Source: Casuarius casuarius
Lineage: Eukaryota > Chordata > Aves > Casuariiformes > Casuariidae
NCBI GenBank assembly: GCA_003342895.1
Contig: PTFA01000012.1
Location: 7,798,252-7,862,251, forward strand
Direction: 5' to 3'
DNA length: 64,000 bases
The notes beneath the pieces were generated by a model. That model did no database searches. It saw nothing but the letters and a program-made list of their open reading frames with translations, and had not been told where the DNA came from. Position numbers and translations under genes: made by a program. Shown in pieces: positions 27,531 through 40,570 of this stretch (position 1 is the stretch's first letter; each line of letters begins with the position of its first letter).

Positions 27531-30500
27531 GCCCACCCCTGTTTCACTGTGGAGCGCTGCAGCTGAGCAGGCATTTACAGCTGGTGGAAGGCTTCTGTTC
27601 GGAGAAAGACTTCATCTCCCCACTTCCTAACAAAAGCCCTTTTTCAGCTGACGCTCATTTTTGTTTACGCGTGCTCTAGCACGGGAAGAAGTCTGATGTA
27701 CCTTAGGAACTGGGGGAGTCTCGTGTTATTAAGAGAGTCTTTTTGAACTGTGGTAGCAGCTACAGGTTACCCACTAAAACTCCGTTGTATTAGACTTTAC
27801 ACAGACACAGACAAAAAACAATCTGTGCTCCATGGAGACATGAAATATGAAGTCAGGGAAAAGCATAAGGCAATATAGGTAGCATAATTTGAGGGAAAAA
27901 AAAGCTGTATATTTATCCTTTTTTAAAAAACAAATTGTAATATTCTTGTCATATCTTAAACCAAGTTTATCTCCTGACTTCGAGGCTTATGTTCAAATAT
28001 GCCTATGTCTTTTTACAGGCCTGGTTTAAAAAATACATTTTTATATAAATTTGAATATTGCTGTAAACTCGCAGCAGGAAGCCTAATCCTCAGTGTTTAG
28101 GTGTGTTATAAGTCCTGGTCAGCTGGTCACTTCTGTTAACTAATGAGTGCTGGTTCAAAGGAGCTATATGCTGCTTTTATGAATATGGTGTAATTTTCAG
28201 ATTCCTCCAGCCAAATCGAAATTTGTGATATCCACTGAGGGTGTTTCTGAAGCCTTAAAGTGTTGCCAGCTCAGCACTTCAGTTTCAACCCCTGGTGAAT
28301 GTATAAATGTTTACAACTGAGATGTGAATACAAACTCCAGCATTTCAAATATAGGTTGAAATCCTAGGATCACTGAAATTAGTGATCTAGCTAACTCCAG
28401 AGCAGCAGTATTTCATGTAGGAAGCTTAACAGGATTTTACTACTTGCTTGATATAGCATAATGAACAAAAATGTTTTAGAGAGTCTAAGGAAGATAGGTC
28501 ACAGTTTCAGGTCAGATGCAGAAGATTAGTCCATGTGCCAGTGAAGTTAATACTACTGATATTAGCAAGGCAAAAGTTTCACTGCATTCACGTGGAGCCT
28601 CGGTGAAGGCAGAAAAATTAAAACAAAGCAGAACAATTCCCTAAGCAAATGTTATATATAAAGCATAACTAGGAAACTAATCTGTGGAACAAACCTCTAG
28701 CAAAATCATTATCATAACAAAGGGTGAATATGGTTGCAGACAACTGAAAATATTTCTCCAAGTGCAGATGCGGAGAAACAGAGAGAAAAGTACACAGGCA
28801 CATATTTATGCACATATACACACACATATGAAACATGAAAATATAGTAAATTCTGCAATGAACAGTCTTTGAAAGGATAGAATTATTGGGCTCTGTGTAG
28901 AACAAAGCTTCTCTTTTGCATTAATAGTAATCTATATCCACAATGGAAAAAAAAAGCATATTTGATTTGAAGGAAATCGAATCAACTTCAGCCTCAGCAT
29001 AAAGATATAAGGATACATAGCTGCCTTTATTTCTTCTAAAACCCTGTTTTAGGAGATGTCACTGGGATTTACCCACTGAAGGCTGAAGATTGAAAATAGC
29101 TTTCATATAGCTTGGATGCATATCTCCCAGTATGTTCTCTGCATGCCTGTTTGGGGATGGCATGGTTCTGATTAAAGGTTATATTTGGTGTAAAAGCTTT
29201 GTTCAGAAATCTCCACTTTAAGATGTGTAGTTTGGGGCTACTGTGCTGTATATTTGAAGAAAGTGGTCCAGCGTGTAGCATGTCAGAGGGCTGTTGCACT
29301 GTGAACGCTATCTACTCATTGCTGGGAGCTCCAGCTGATTAAAACAAGCCTGCTGTACATTGCAGGTCTAGGGTGACTCCTAGATCAGTCAATGATCTAA
29401 TGCATAAATAGAAGGATCAGCATGGGTCTTTCATTAAGAAGCTGTCTGAGATGCTAGCTGCTGCCCTAGCTACCTGGCAATGTGCTGACAGCTAGACCAA
29501 TTGCCTAGGAACAGGGGGAAAAAACTGGCTTAGGCAAAGTCCCTGAGCTGCAAGCAGACATCAGAATTTAAAGTTTCTAAAATATAGCAACAAAGTTGGT
29601 AAGCAAAGTTCTTGGTCTATAAATAGGAGAGCTGAGTAACTCGAAATAGGTGACTGCCTTTTAAATCATTGCTGAACCAGATCCCATGGCAGTTGAGCAA
29701 ATTCCCCCACAAAGTGTCTAATCCATGCAAAGAAAATTAAGAATACAAAGGGCAAATAAAGGAAAGTGATTCATATTTAATTTGGTCAGAAAGAAGGCCA
29801 AAAACTCTCCTTGATAGGGAACTTGAAGAAAAGCCTGACCCCCACAGAGTGTAGGAAAACGCAAACTTGGCCATCATTTCAAGTGCTGGAGGCACTTTTC
29901 TGAAGGCTGCATAAAATAACTTTGCAAACCACTGGGTATAAGGATGTGCCATACTTAATCTAGCCCTTTGGTTGTTTCAAGTTTTCTAGCCTCCAGGCAA
30001 AGGCAAATCTATCTGTAACAACTTATGCAGGGTGAAACTAAGATCATACATAAGAGAGAGTGGCTTACACAAGGGAATGACTTATTTGCCATCATTACAG
30101 TGATATTTCCTGTCTATTTAAGCACACCTATGGTGTCTAGCTAGAACAGGAAACAGACAGAGCGAATTCTTGCTGAATTGTATGTACAGTCACTCTGCCT
30201 TAATTTTCTTAAGCACACTAAGCAGCCCTTAAGCAGTGTTTGGCTTCTAGGCATCTGTTAGTAGGCTGACCTCTTTACATTTAAATAAGTTAGTTTGCTT
30301 AAAAGTAAGCTGCTCCTTCTGTCCAAAGTTCAGCTAGTTCCTGCACCTGATGCCAAATGTCACAATGCATTCCAATAAATACACATCCGACCTAGGCAGG
30401 AATTCTGCTCAGATGCCAACATCACCTTAGAGAAGAAATGTGTGAAAACTGACAAACATATTTTTGACTGAACCTTTGTTTTCCACTCCTTAAAAAACTG

Positions 30501-32897
30501 TCCTCAAAAATCAGTACTCATCTGTTAAGCAGATAAGATTGGTGCAGTTGGGAAAAGTGGGGAAGAGGAGGAATAAGGTATAATCTAAAATTCCCTGATT
30601 TGCAGGTGTGCTCTAATTTATGACTGTTGCCTTTAACCCCTATAACTATTTTGGTAGCTGGAGTTTCTGGTGTGCCCGGTTAAACAGTGATAGGAAGGAA
30701 TGACACAGGATCTGGGAGGGAAAGGATGACTTTCTTGCAAAACAAGTGCCTTTAACAAATTCGATACTGTATTTTCAGGAGATACAATCTCCTCCTCTTT
30801 AAAAGCTATTAAAATGCTATCAGGAAATCAGCCCTTTGATGAAGAGCATCTGGCTCAAACTGACCTGAAATACAGCTGAGGTACTTACGACTGGAAATGG
30901 TATTTTCTTTAAAGCACTCACAAACACTTTGCCTCTTGAAGAATACAGTCCCTTTTCATCAAAATTTGAGAAATGTTGGATCCTAGTGAAGTTATAGCAG
31001 AAATTTGAATGTCTAGGTCATATTAATTTCTACAAATGTCTTCTTTCTGTTATTTCTAAGTGAGAAAGAGCAGTTCCCATTTCTGCTGTTAAGCAGCTGT
31101 TTGCATGTCTACGTCCCTGTCAAAGATGAGGCTAAAGCTCATGTTAGGTTTGAACAGAAACCACCTAGCTGTGTGGTCGCCTGGAGACAAGGCGCTTTGC
31201 TCCAGCAACACCATAACTGTTGCCTGAATTGACTGTTTTAGAGCTCAGTTTGCCGTACGTGTAAAAGCTGAAATCTCGTATTTGACTGCAGGTCTGGCAA
31301 GCCCAAATGCTTTGGAGGGGAGTGCACCTTCTCCTATCCTACTCCACCCAACTGCAGCTTGTAAGAGGTAGGAGCACTGTGGAAATTACATAAGATCAGA
31401 TTCTGCTTCTATTATAATAACAAGGAAGATCTGGCTGAATTTAATAGAAGTAGAATCATGTCTGTAATAAAGATAGGAGAAATGGAAACTGGTATGTTAG
31501 GACAATTAAACCTTTCACCAGCTGGTGTGGAATTATCTCTGTTGATTAAAGCATGGGTGGTTACACTGCTCAAAAATATATAGGCTTAGAAAGCTCAGGT
31601 TTTGTGGAAGGAATCTGAGTGTATGAAAGAACATACATGTAGATTTTAGTGTCTTTATTTAAGTTTGGCTATAGGAATTCTGTAATCTTAATGATCACAT
31701 TGTATCAACATGAGGTATTATATCAAAAGTCTCTTCTAGTCTGTGCTTGTAATGATTTGGCCAGAGGGTCTTACTTTATGTGTGGTAATTGCATACCATC
31801 TTTTTGCAGTGGAAACAATGTGTTTGGGAATGAATACTTGAGATCTCCAGAATGTTTACTGAGATTTGTAATTGTAGAATCAATATCTCCTTTAAACCTA
31901 AAGGTTGTGCTGGTTAATATTTTATATGGAGAAATAGTTATACTGCATGAGAAACCTGATGAGAAGCACATACCTCTTGTAAATTTTATGAACCAACCGA
32001 AAACCCTTGTATTGTCTGAAAATACTGGGAAGGACTTAGAGAAGTTTTGAGCATGTGAACTTAGAGTACAATATTTGCAGCTGAGAAAAAGAGAATAAGA
32101 GCATCTTCAACCTGGGACAGAATCACAGAAATATGGTTGAAATTCCAAATTAATATTTTAAGCTACATGTTAGTACAGAAGATTCCTGGTCTGTATGAAA
32201 CCTGTTTACACCAGATTAATAACTTCTTGTCAGTGCAAGTACTGTGCCTAGGGATTGAAGGGAATTGACTTTTGCCTAATAGATGTTAAAGCCCAGTAAC
32301 ATAATGTATGGTATTACAGCATTTCAGGCTTTCTGACATAGCTGTGGAAATACCAGATCTTTCAAAGAAACCCTTACGTATCTGTGGGGTTCTTTTAAGT
32401 AAGAAAAATCATAATCCTATGCTAGGAGAGTATCTTCTGGCTTTCTGAAAGAAAGCAACAGTGATACTGTAAGCATTTTTATCTTCATTTATACTTTAAT
32501 GTCAGAGCCTCTGCTGATATGAAGGAATATCAGTCTATTCAAACGAATACAGCCATAATTCTCCACCCCAGCACTCTCCAAGCAGGCAGTAGTCTTTGAA
32601 TAGCTGTGAAATGCCTTTGTTATCTTCCTTCAAACCCTTCCTCAGAACCCTGTTTTGGAGCAGTGTCTACAAAGACTTGCCATGGTTAAACAGCTTGCGT
32701 ACGGTCTCTGCTGCCTATCACGCTGATCACTTCTGGCTTATTGTTTCCTTGAATTCCTCAGGATGTCTGTATTCAGCATCTGTTTCTTCCCTCATACTTG
32801 GATCGTGAGCTCTTTCAAGCAGGGAATGTGTTCAGACTGTTTAGATCCTTTGCTCTGTATTTCTGTTCTGTGTTTGCATGGGAGATCTTTACCTTTT

Positions 32898-32927
32898 GAT
32901 AATCCTATCTAGGATAATCCTGTCTAG
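32898..32927. repeat. 15-bp tandem duplication, one mismatch
   Basis: GATAATCCTATCTAG at 32898-32912 is followed directly by GATAATCCTGTCTAG at 32913-32927, with one A-to-G difference. Confidence 0.9.
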
Positions 32928-33576
32928 GTGCAGTGACAGTACAATTACTGCTGCTAATGCTTTTACTATTTACTACTATTTTAACCAGCCGAGGATCTGA
33001 TCTTCTGTTTGCATAAACAAAGCTTTATCACTTTGCCCTGGAACTCTCTCTCCCTAAAAATATATCATCTTTCAGAAATACGACTTTTAATACTTGGCAT
33101 CCCACACTGTCCCTCCCTGCTCAGCAAAATCCAAAACCAAAGTTACTCCCTCTTTGAATTCATTTTGTCACAACTGGGTAGGCTTTGTGTGTAAATCAAT
33201 GCTTCAGTGCTTCCATTTTCCCTCTCAATTTTAGGTCTGATGGGAAGAAATTGTCTTACAGCTCACAGCTTTCTCTCTTTTTAAAATTAATTTAGTACTA
33301 ATCAATTTAATGTGATTGTTCAGGAAAAATAAGGAGAGGTTGGCCTCAGTCGAGTTAAAATCACTGGCACTGAGATAGGTGTTTCGCTGCCACAGAATGA
33401 CAGTTGCCTTGTAAAGCTAGTTACAGACTAGATTACATTAACTGCATTTTCTTTGTTTCTGGTCTTTTCTCCTTTTTTCACAACACGTATCTTTGAGTCA
33501 TAAAACTTAGGATATGCTCAGAAGTCTCTGATCAGGCAATACAAACGGTAAGACCAGTCTTCCTGTGGTTTTCCAG

Positions 33577-33708
33577 ATCAGACATCGTCTTTCTACTATG
33601 CCATGAAACTTAAGCTACAGTACTCGAGCATCCCATTGAAACACCAGTTTGGGCTTTATCCAGATGAGAGAAAACAGCTGGCTGGAGGACTGAGAAAAAA
33701 CATTGCAG
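33577..33708 (+). other. Exon-like segment (candidate, 132 bp, phase 1-1)
   Basis: A plausible acceptor (CCTGTGGTTTTCCAG, ending at 33576) precedes 132 bases, which end in GCAG followed by GTAAAA, an acceptable donor. One frame is open through the whole segment and runs from about 33552 to 33770, some 73 codons between stops. The implied peptide begins QTSSFYYAMKLK and ends near LAGGLRKNIA, with a mixed composition typical of a folded protein rather than of low-complexity DNA, but I recognise no family. The segment starts after the first base of a codon and ends after the first base of a codon, so its length is a multiple of three. About a third of random segments this long would also be open in some frame, so this is a candidate only; a lncRNA exon or chance remain possible. 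Confidence 0.25.
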
Positions 33709-34781
33709 GTAAAATAAACTCAGGATTTAAATGCTTGTATGTACAATACATGGGAGAATTAAATCCTTACTGAAAAATTTAGGGAGAACTTCATATTCAG
33801 TTCCCATTCTGTTTCCTGTACTTCATTTTTATGGCTCTCTTGAAATGATGGAACTCCAAAATTGGCTTCTGCAGTAACTTTCTATGCTATAAAATATACT
33901 GTTGTGTCAGTAGTGGTAGTGACTTCAGAAGGCTTTTGTGCTCCCTAGAAAGCAGGCAAAGGGAGCTGCATGTCCCCACCAGCAGGTTTCGTTAATCATA
34001 ATCCAGGCACAGATTCTGGTAACAGATAACTGATCAGCTTTAACTAGATTGCTCACAGGGAGCAGGCAGCCTGTCTTTTGTTAGAGGAAACTCTCCAGTT
34101 TTCATAATATCATTAAAAATGAGGCAATTTTTTTGGTTTTTGATTTTTGCCATTGAAAAGATTATCAGTTTCAACAAAAATGAAAAAAACACATAAATAT
34201 TTAAGATACAACAAAAATCGTTTCAAAAATGAGTCCCCTTATTTAACAACTTAAGTGAGCTTGCATTAATTTAATAATTTGTATGTCCTACTTGTTAAAT
34301 GTAACAGAGTAACTGCCTGTTTCCACTTTGTTTTATGTCTTTTCTCATTATCATAATGGATACCATTAAATATCCAATCCTATTTTAAGCTAATTTGCAT
34401 CAGGCTTAATGTGATTTGGAACCTTTAAGGATTATGGATATATTTTGTTTCTCATTAGTTTCTGACAATCAAAATGTGCAAAAAAAGGATTGCTATTACT
34501 GTACCAGTATATTTAGTTGCTTTCATTCCAACATGCTTTTCTGTCTTAAGGGGAGGAAGGGAAGCAGCTAAGCACTTTATCAAATAAATTAAAACCTACT
34601 CCATACTTGCATTTTCTAAGCAAAAGTTATCAAGAAAAAGAGAAAACTATCCACTCTGGTCAGTCTTTTAAGTCTTCTATTGCGCTGAGCCTCCCATCTC
34701 TCTTGATTTTTTTCCAGTGCAATCATTGAGCTAGCAGAAGAGGTCCTCTGGGAAGTGAAAACTTTCTTTTAAGATGCTTTT

Positions 34782-34829
34782 CATTTTATTTCATTTTTTA
34801 TTTTATTTTATTTTATTTTATTTTTCTTT
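34782..34829. repeat. (TTTTA)n pentanucleotide microsatellite
   Basis: Imperfect TTTCA/TTTTA units at the left pass into about six regular TTTTA units at 34797-34822. A likely length polymorphism. Confidence 0.9.
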
Positions 34830-37305
34830 ACCAAATTCTTTCCCCTATACTTGTCACTCTTCCTCTGGATGATTAGTGAGCTCTGAAATCACCTTCATAC
34901 AAAATAATGCTCTCAGTTATGCAGAGCAACACTCTCTGGGATCCCTTCAACCTCAGTAAGAACAGAACCATCCCTAAATGACAAAATGAGTGATTTTTAA
35001 GGTGCTGTTCATCCTCCATGGAAATGATTTCAGATCACGCTTTTCCGTGGGTGAGAGATATGAAAATAGTTCCATTTCTACATGTCATGTCATTATACTA
35101 ATGTGTGCTGCACTGACTCAGCCCTATTGTATTTAACAGAGTGAGACCCTTTGTGGAGTCATTTCTATTAATAACAAGCTTTACACGATTCAGATAAAAT
35201 GAGTGATTAAAATGTCTCCAGGAAGATCATAATTTTCTAGAACAATTCTTATAGAGCAGAGGATGACAGAATTATTTTTCCCCTCCTGTGTGTGAAGCAA
35301 CTTGGATACCTTGAGGTATACTTAAACTTTAAAGCCTGATATTATGGAAGGTATTCTAATTCTGTAAAATGAATCAGCTCCTGCAGACACCCTTCTTCAA
35401 AATGCTAACAACCTGACCAAGGACTAAGTTGTTCTAATCAGGTAATTGTTAAAGTGGTGTCTTAGCTGTTTTCTTTAAATCGGTTTCATTACTCAGATCT
35501 ATGATCTATGAAGTCTGTACTAGCTAGTAAAGTACAATTCATCTTAAACTAAAATGATCCTTTTTTTTTGACAAGACAATACAATGTTCTTTGTCATGCA
35601 ATGAATTATACGGGTATACTTGTCAGTATAAATTTTCTGGCAACAGTAATAAAGTATTCTATCATTAATTTTATTGCAGGAAAAAAATCATCTTTTCTTA
35701 TTCGTACTGACGTAGCATTTCCATTACTCCTTAAGAAAGACTTGGCAATACTTCAAACTGAGTGTTATTAGAAAACATTCTATTACTGCTCAGTAAATAT
35801 ATTACTTTCTTTTCCATTATACTTACCACTCTCCAAAGAAGGCTTTGCTTTGATTACACTGATCGACTCTGGCGTGGGAGGGAGCAGCCTGCTTCAGAAT
35901 TTGTCCATCCACAAAAGTAAGTGGCTTTCCATGGAAGTGCCCCTCACATGCACAGTGACATTGCAGTGACATGGGTCACAAAGGTTCCCTCGCCATCCAG
36001 TCTTAGCAGTTCTGAACATGGTCAACATAGCCAAGACATATAGTTATATTTCTATCAAGTGGGTGTTAGTCAAGTTGCTGTAATTGCCAGCTCCCCTAAT
36101 TTTAATTTATATAAATGTGTATGGCATGCACTCTCACTATAGTTTTCTCTTAGTTGTGATTAGAGAAGAATCCCTCCAGAGTATGTATTCAGTGTTCAAT
36201 TTTCAAAGGTTTTGATTATGGTTAGCAGCATATTTAATGTTCTGAACAGGGGATATTGTGTGCTGTTTGCCCATGCCCATTCAAACCTCGGCTATGCCCT
36301 CCAAATGCAGGTCTGCAGTGTCAGCATCATGTTCTGAGCTGAACTGCATCTACAATTCTCCTTCAAGTAACAAAGACAAACATTTGAGTCTTTGCTGAAA
36401 ACATAGTATGCAAAATCCATGCTATAATTAACACTTCAGAGGTAACATGCATAACCTACAAATTTAGTATTGCTGTTTTAAGCATATATTTGGCTAGTCA
36501 TAACTTATGAACTTGATTTTACTTTGCAGTTGATCTGGAAATATGCAGAGTAATATTTTAGTTTGGTAGGTCCGAGTCTTCACTTTATTCTATTTTATGT
36601 TTGTTGAATGGATGACAAAGTAGTGCTGAAGGCTCAGAAAAAGGAAGGCAATGTGCAGAAAAGAAAATTAACTCTACTGTAAAATTCCATGTGTAATCAC
36701 AGTCTCCTTCCTGTCCAGTGAGGCTTTTTGTGCTATGTTGATTGACGTATTATTTTCATACCTTTCCCTGCATTGTATCTTTCTTCCTGGAAAATGGCTA
36801 GAAATTAGAATAGAAATCAGTGAATTTTCATTTCTTGGCCTGTTTCCCTTGCAAGCCACAATGTACAATGGATAAAACAAACAATATTAAGTGTTGCTGT
36901 TCTGACTGACTGGGATTTCCACTGTTCCATTTTTTAAGAAGCCATGAAATTGCCCAAGAGAGCAAGAGTCAGTACTGCAGGGCAGTGGTGGCTCCAAGGG
37001 AACACATTTAAGTGTTAGAGACCCAACACGAGATTTCAGTGGCAGATCTCCGCCCATTCTGAGCTTGCCATTTATCTACCCTTTTGTATTGTCCTGAGTC
37101 CCCAGTATGGCAAGGCTATACCCCAGCACCCGGCGGGAAATGATGCAGCAAAGCAGCACAGCTAAGGGCTCACACATTTCTTTTGGACACCTTTAACACA
37201 CAGTCTATGCACACCCTTTCATACAGGGTATTTCATCTGCTTGACCATAAAGTTGAGCTTTGACTCCTGTGCCTTTTTTCTAACTTTCTTGCTTTTGCTG
37301 TGTAG

Positions 37306-37388
37306 TTGCAGAGCTACAGAACAAATGAGAAGCCCAGCCTCACTCCGAAAGCACCTGTGATGCTAGACAGGTGCCATGCTCCAGCGAG
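37306..37388 (+). other. Exon-like segment with strong splice signals (candidate)
   Basis: Upstream is a long pyrimidine-rich tract (about 37270-37300) ending in TGTGTAG at 37305; an alternative acceptor TTGCAG ends at 37311. Downstream, GCGAG is followed by GTGAGTG at 37389, a near-consensus donor. The 83-base segment is open in just one frame (27 codons plus two bases); the other two frames contain stops. I recognise no protein family. The phase does not fit directly after the exon-like segment at 33577-33708: joining them would put this one in a frame with a stop. If transcribed together they would be more consistent with a lncRNA than with one protein. Confidence 0.2.
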
Positions 37389-38322
37389 GTGAGTGAGAGG
37401 AGACAACCTCCAGCCATCACTGTTTTCTCCTCTTCTTCTTCTTCCCTGTCATAGCCCTTATTATTAACATTTCTCAGTAGGTGTCCTGTTCCTAGATCTT
37501 AATACATGCCTTCCAAATTAGTCTTTCTTAACTACAATGTGCTGCAAAGCTTTGCCATTTCTTCAGACTTTCCTTTATGTATTGATTCTGCCTCCAGGAC
37601 CACAATTCACTCCAGATGTACCACCCTTAGAATAATTTGTTCCCTAGACAATGATAATAAACACGGCATTGAGATCAATATCAATTAGCATCCATTCAGA
37701 AGTGAATAACAAATCAACAAGCCTTATAGTGTAAACAGAATGGAGAATCCATCTAGGACTTCAAAGAGAGTAGAAAAATTAGGGGAAAAAAAGGTGGTGC
37801 TAATTGATTCATTTTTTTTCTCCTTCCCCCACCTCTCTCATTATTGCCTTTTTTTATGTGTGACCAACACTTGTGTCCCAATTTTTTGCTTCACTTTGTA
37901 TCCAGAAATTCCCAAAGAGGACTGCAAGAGGGACAGCTGCTCAGACAGTAGGAATCTGGTCCTATAATATCACTATTGGTATAGTGCTTCTCACAGAGTT
38001 GCAGCTTTTGTAGCTTTTTTAGATTACATATTTTCCAGGGTATGATAGAATTTGTGTCTTCTCTGTTCAGAAAATGCTAGGAATTTGGTTCTGCTTCTGT
38101 TTTAGGAAAATATCTAGCATATTTGGGACTCCTTAAATAATAAAAATAATGACAAGAATGGTGCTTCCGTAGTATGCTTTTGCTGGATCACACCATACCC
38201 TCTTCAACAAACTAGTTCAGTATACGGAAAATTTTCAGCAGTTGTAAATACACGTATGAGAAAGGCAGGTAACAGTTTATCTCCAATGAAATAGTTCAGC
38301 AGAAAATATCTGCCTTAAGAGC

Positions 38323-38340
38323 AAAAAAAAAAAAAAAAAA
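38323..38340. repeat. Poly-A run (18 nt)
   Basis: Eighteen consecutive A. No retroposed gene copy is recognisable upstream, so it is called a simple homopolymer. Confidence 0.9.
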
Positions 38341-40570
38341 GAAACCTCACAAAGACCTAATTAATACTGCAGTCAAAACAGAAGATCTCTCTCTGTTTCC
38401 TATGAAGGAAAGGATTCAAAGCGGTGGTGTTATTTGGGAACACCAGCCTGATTTCACAAACCTTAAGTGCACTTCCTCGTGGAATGTATTAATTACCAGA
38501 GACAAGGGGCAATGTTTTCAGGATGTGAAGCACTAGGTATTCTTACAGTGTCGCAGCAGTAAATTAATGCCATCAAGAACTCACACTGATATAATCACAT
38601 AAAACTTGCTACTTCAAGTACTGTGCAAATTACCTGTATGGCTTATGATTAAGTTTAAAAAGAGAAGATGATTCTTAGGCTTGTGGGTTAAAATTTACCT
38701 TATGAATATAGGATTCAGGAAGGTGCTAAAAAAGGAAAGTCACATTTCTCTGTGGTAATATTATTGCAATTTGTTTTTCAAAGAAAGCGTTATCTTGCAT
38801 GTTTCTTAGTTAAGGAATAAAATGGATTAGAACAAATGGATAGAAGAATGAGAAAGACAAACAAATAAAAGACTGCATGATTCAGATAACAAACTCATGA
38901 AATAATAAGATAATATAATTAGATATCTGAATAAATCTAAAACCAAGAAACAATAGATTAGAATTCTTTCAAATTTAGCTGTGTCAACATTTACAAAAGA
39001 CAAAACAGACAAATATGAATGCATTCAAGCAAGCAGTAACAACATGGAACAAATAAACATTCATATCAAAGAGATCATCTGAAAATATGGTCTTGCAACA
39101 GGTCTTTGATTTTCTCCTTATTTCAAATTAATTTAAATTCTAACAAAACTTCATTTAGTATTTGTTAGTAATAGAAACAAAAATTGTAATAAAAACATAA
39201 ACACCCAAATGGCAATAGTCTTAGATTCATAAAATTTAATAAGCAACAGAAAAACATATTAAAATGCACATGGAATTACCTTGGGAATGAATGTGCAGTA
39301 TGAAGTAAAATTAGTTTGATCAAAATTCATTAGAGGAACTTGTCCTCTATGTGCAAGTACAGTAGAAGTACTGTTTTACTCCAGATTTCTTGTATTACAC
39401 TCTTTCTAATCCATTTGAGTTTTCACTTCCAGCAAAAATGGTCCAAATGTTGGTTGCTTACTTATCAATGACTCTGGTTAAGATACTCTGATTGATAATG
39501 TTAAAGATAAAAAGATCAAAATCAGTTAATATTCCTGTCTAAATTGAAAACAAGTCAGAAATCATTTACTGTTTTCTGAATGGATTCATGCTTTGTTTCA
39601 GACTTTCAAATAAGCATAATCCAGAATGCTGTCTACATGCTTTGAGTACAGTTAAGGAGATGAAACCCAAGGGAGTGTCCCCGGGTTGGTCTACACCCAC
39701 ATCTATCCTCAAATATTTCAGAAGGGCTTCATGAAGCTACACTGTTCATTTGCAGATCACAGGAGAATGTTCCTATAATACCTAGCCTCAGGACTGAAAA
39801 ATTACAAGGTTGAATTAAGGATGATAATTCTTAAAAAAACATATAAAACTTGATGTCCTTTAGTATGTCTTTTAAAGTTGGAAACTTCTCTCTCAAAAAT
39901 GGAAGCGAAGATTCTCATATAAATAATATAAAAACTGTCTAGGTTAGACTGGCAGCTGAGACAATTTTGAGGTAGGAAAATAATTAAAAATAGCTGGGGC
40001 ATTTTTAAGCCTGTGTATGAGGTTTTTTCTGTGTCTTTTATAAGGCGTAGTAGACTATACAGTTGGACAGCGGGAACAATGCCCAAAGGATACCCCTCCA
40101 AACCCTCTTCCATCTTCAGATTACTCAAGAGAGTGTGCTCAAAAGAGGTCTCTAGATGTCTCTTCTGCCAAATAAAACAGGGCTGGGGATTGTTCTGGCT
40201 AATTGTCACAACCTGACTGTATCCATAATACTTAGTAATCAGCTCTGGGTCTCTTGGGCCTCATCATGAACCTGAAATAATGTGAGTGTGGAGGTGGCAG
40301 TATCTCACTGTCAGTTCTGGGGTTCTGGAGAGTGGCAGGGATATGGTTACTGGTAGTCTTTTCTATTGTATTATGGCTCACCAGGGTGATATTTTTGTTT
40401 GATGTGTTCCCTGCCTGGGGATGTTGCATTCCTATGCAGATGGGGGTCTTTTAAGTGCAACAAGATAGTGTTAAAGACTATGGAGCAGTGAAAGAACCTG
40501 ACTTGGTGCAGTTCTGTCCACACTGCCTGTTCCGAGGATCTCTTATACATTTGTTCCCTAAACTGTATTT

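Larger units (their letters stand above)
25255..33576. other. Non-coding stretch, no gene seen
   Basis: Unique AT-rich sequence. Possible very degraded CR1 3' tails lie at about 25322-25346 and 32115-32142 and are discussed as findings. A 133-codon plus-strand open frame at 31649-32050 has no recognisable domain. No RNA gene was recognised. Confidence 0.6.
33709..40570. other. Non-coding stretch, one further exon-like segment
   Basis: Unique AT-rich sequence containing the TTTTA microsatellite, an 18-A run and the exon-like segment at 37306-37388, all listed separately. No known coding domain, RNA gene or mobile element is recognisable in the rest. About 38.8-39.3 kb is especially A-rich. 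Confidence 0.6.

Noticed and set aside
38323..38340. Poly-A runs here and at 45774-45792 considered as ends of processed pseudogenes
   Set aside because: No gene-like sequence lies upstream and no flanking target duplications were seen.
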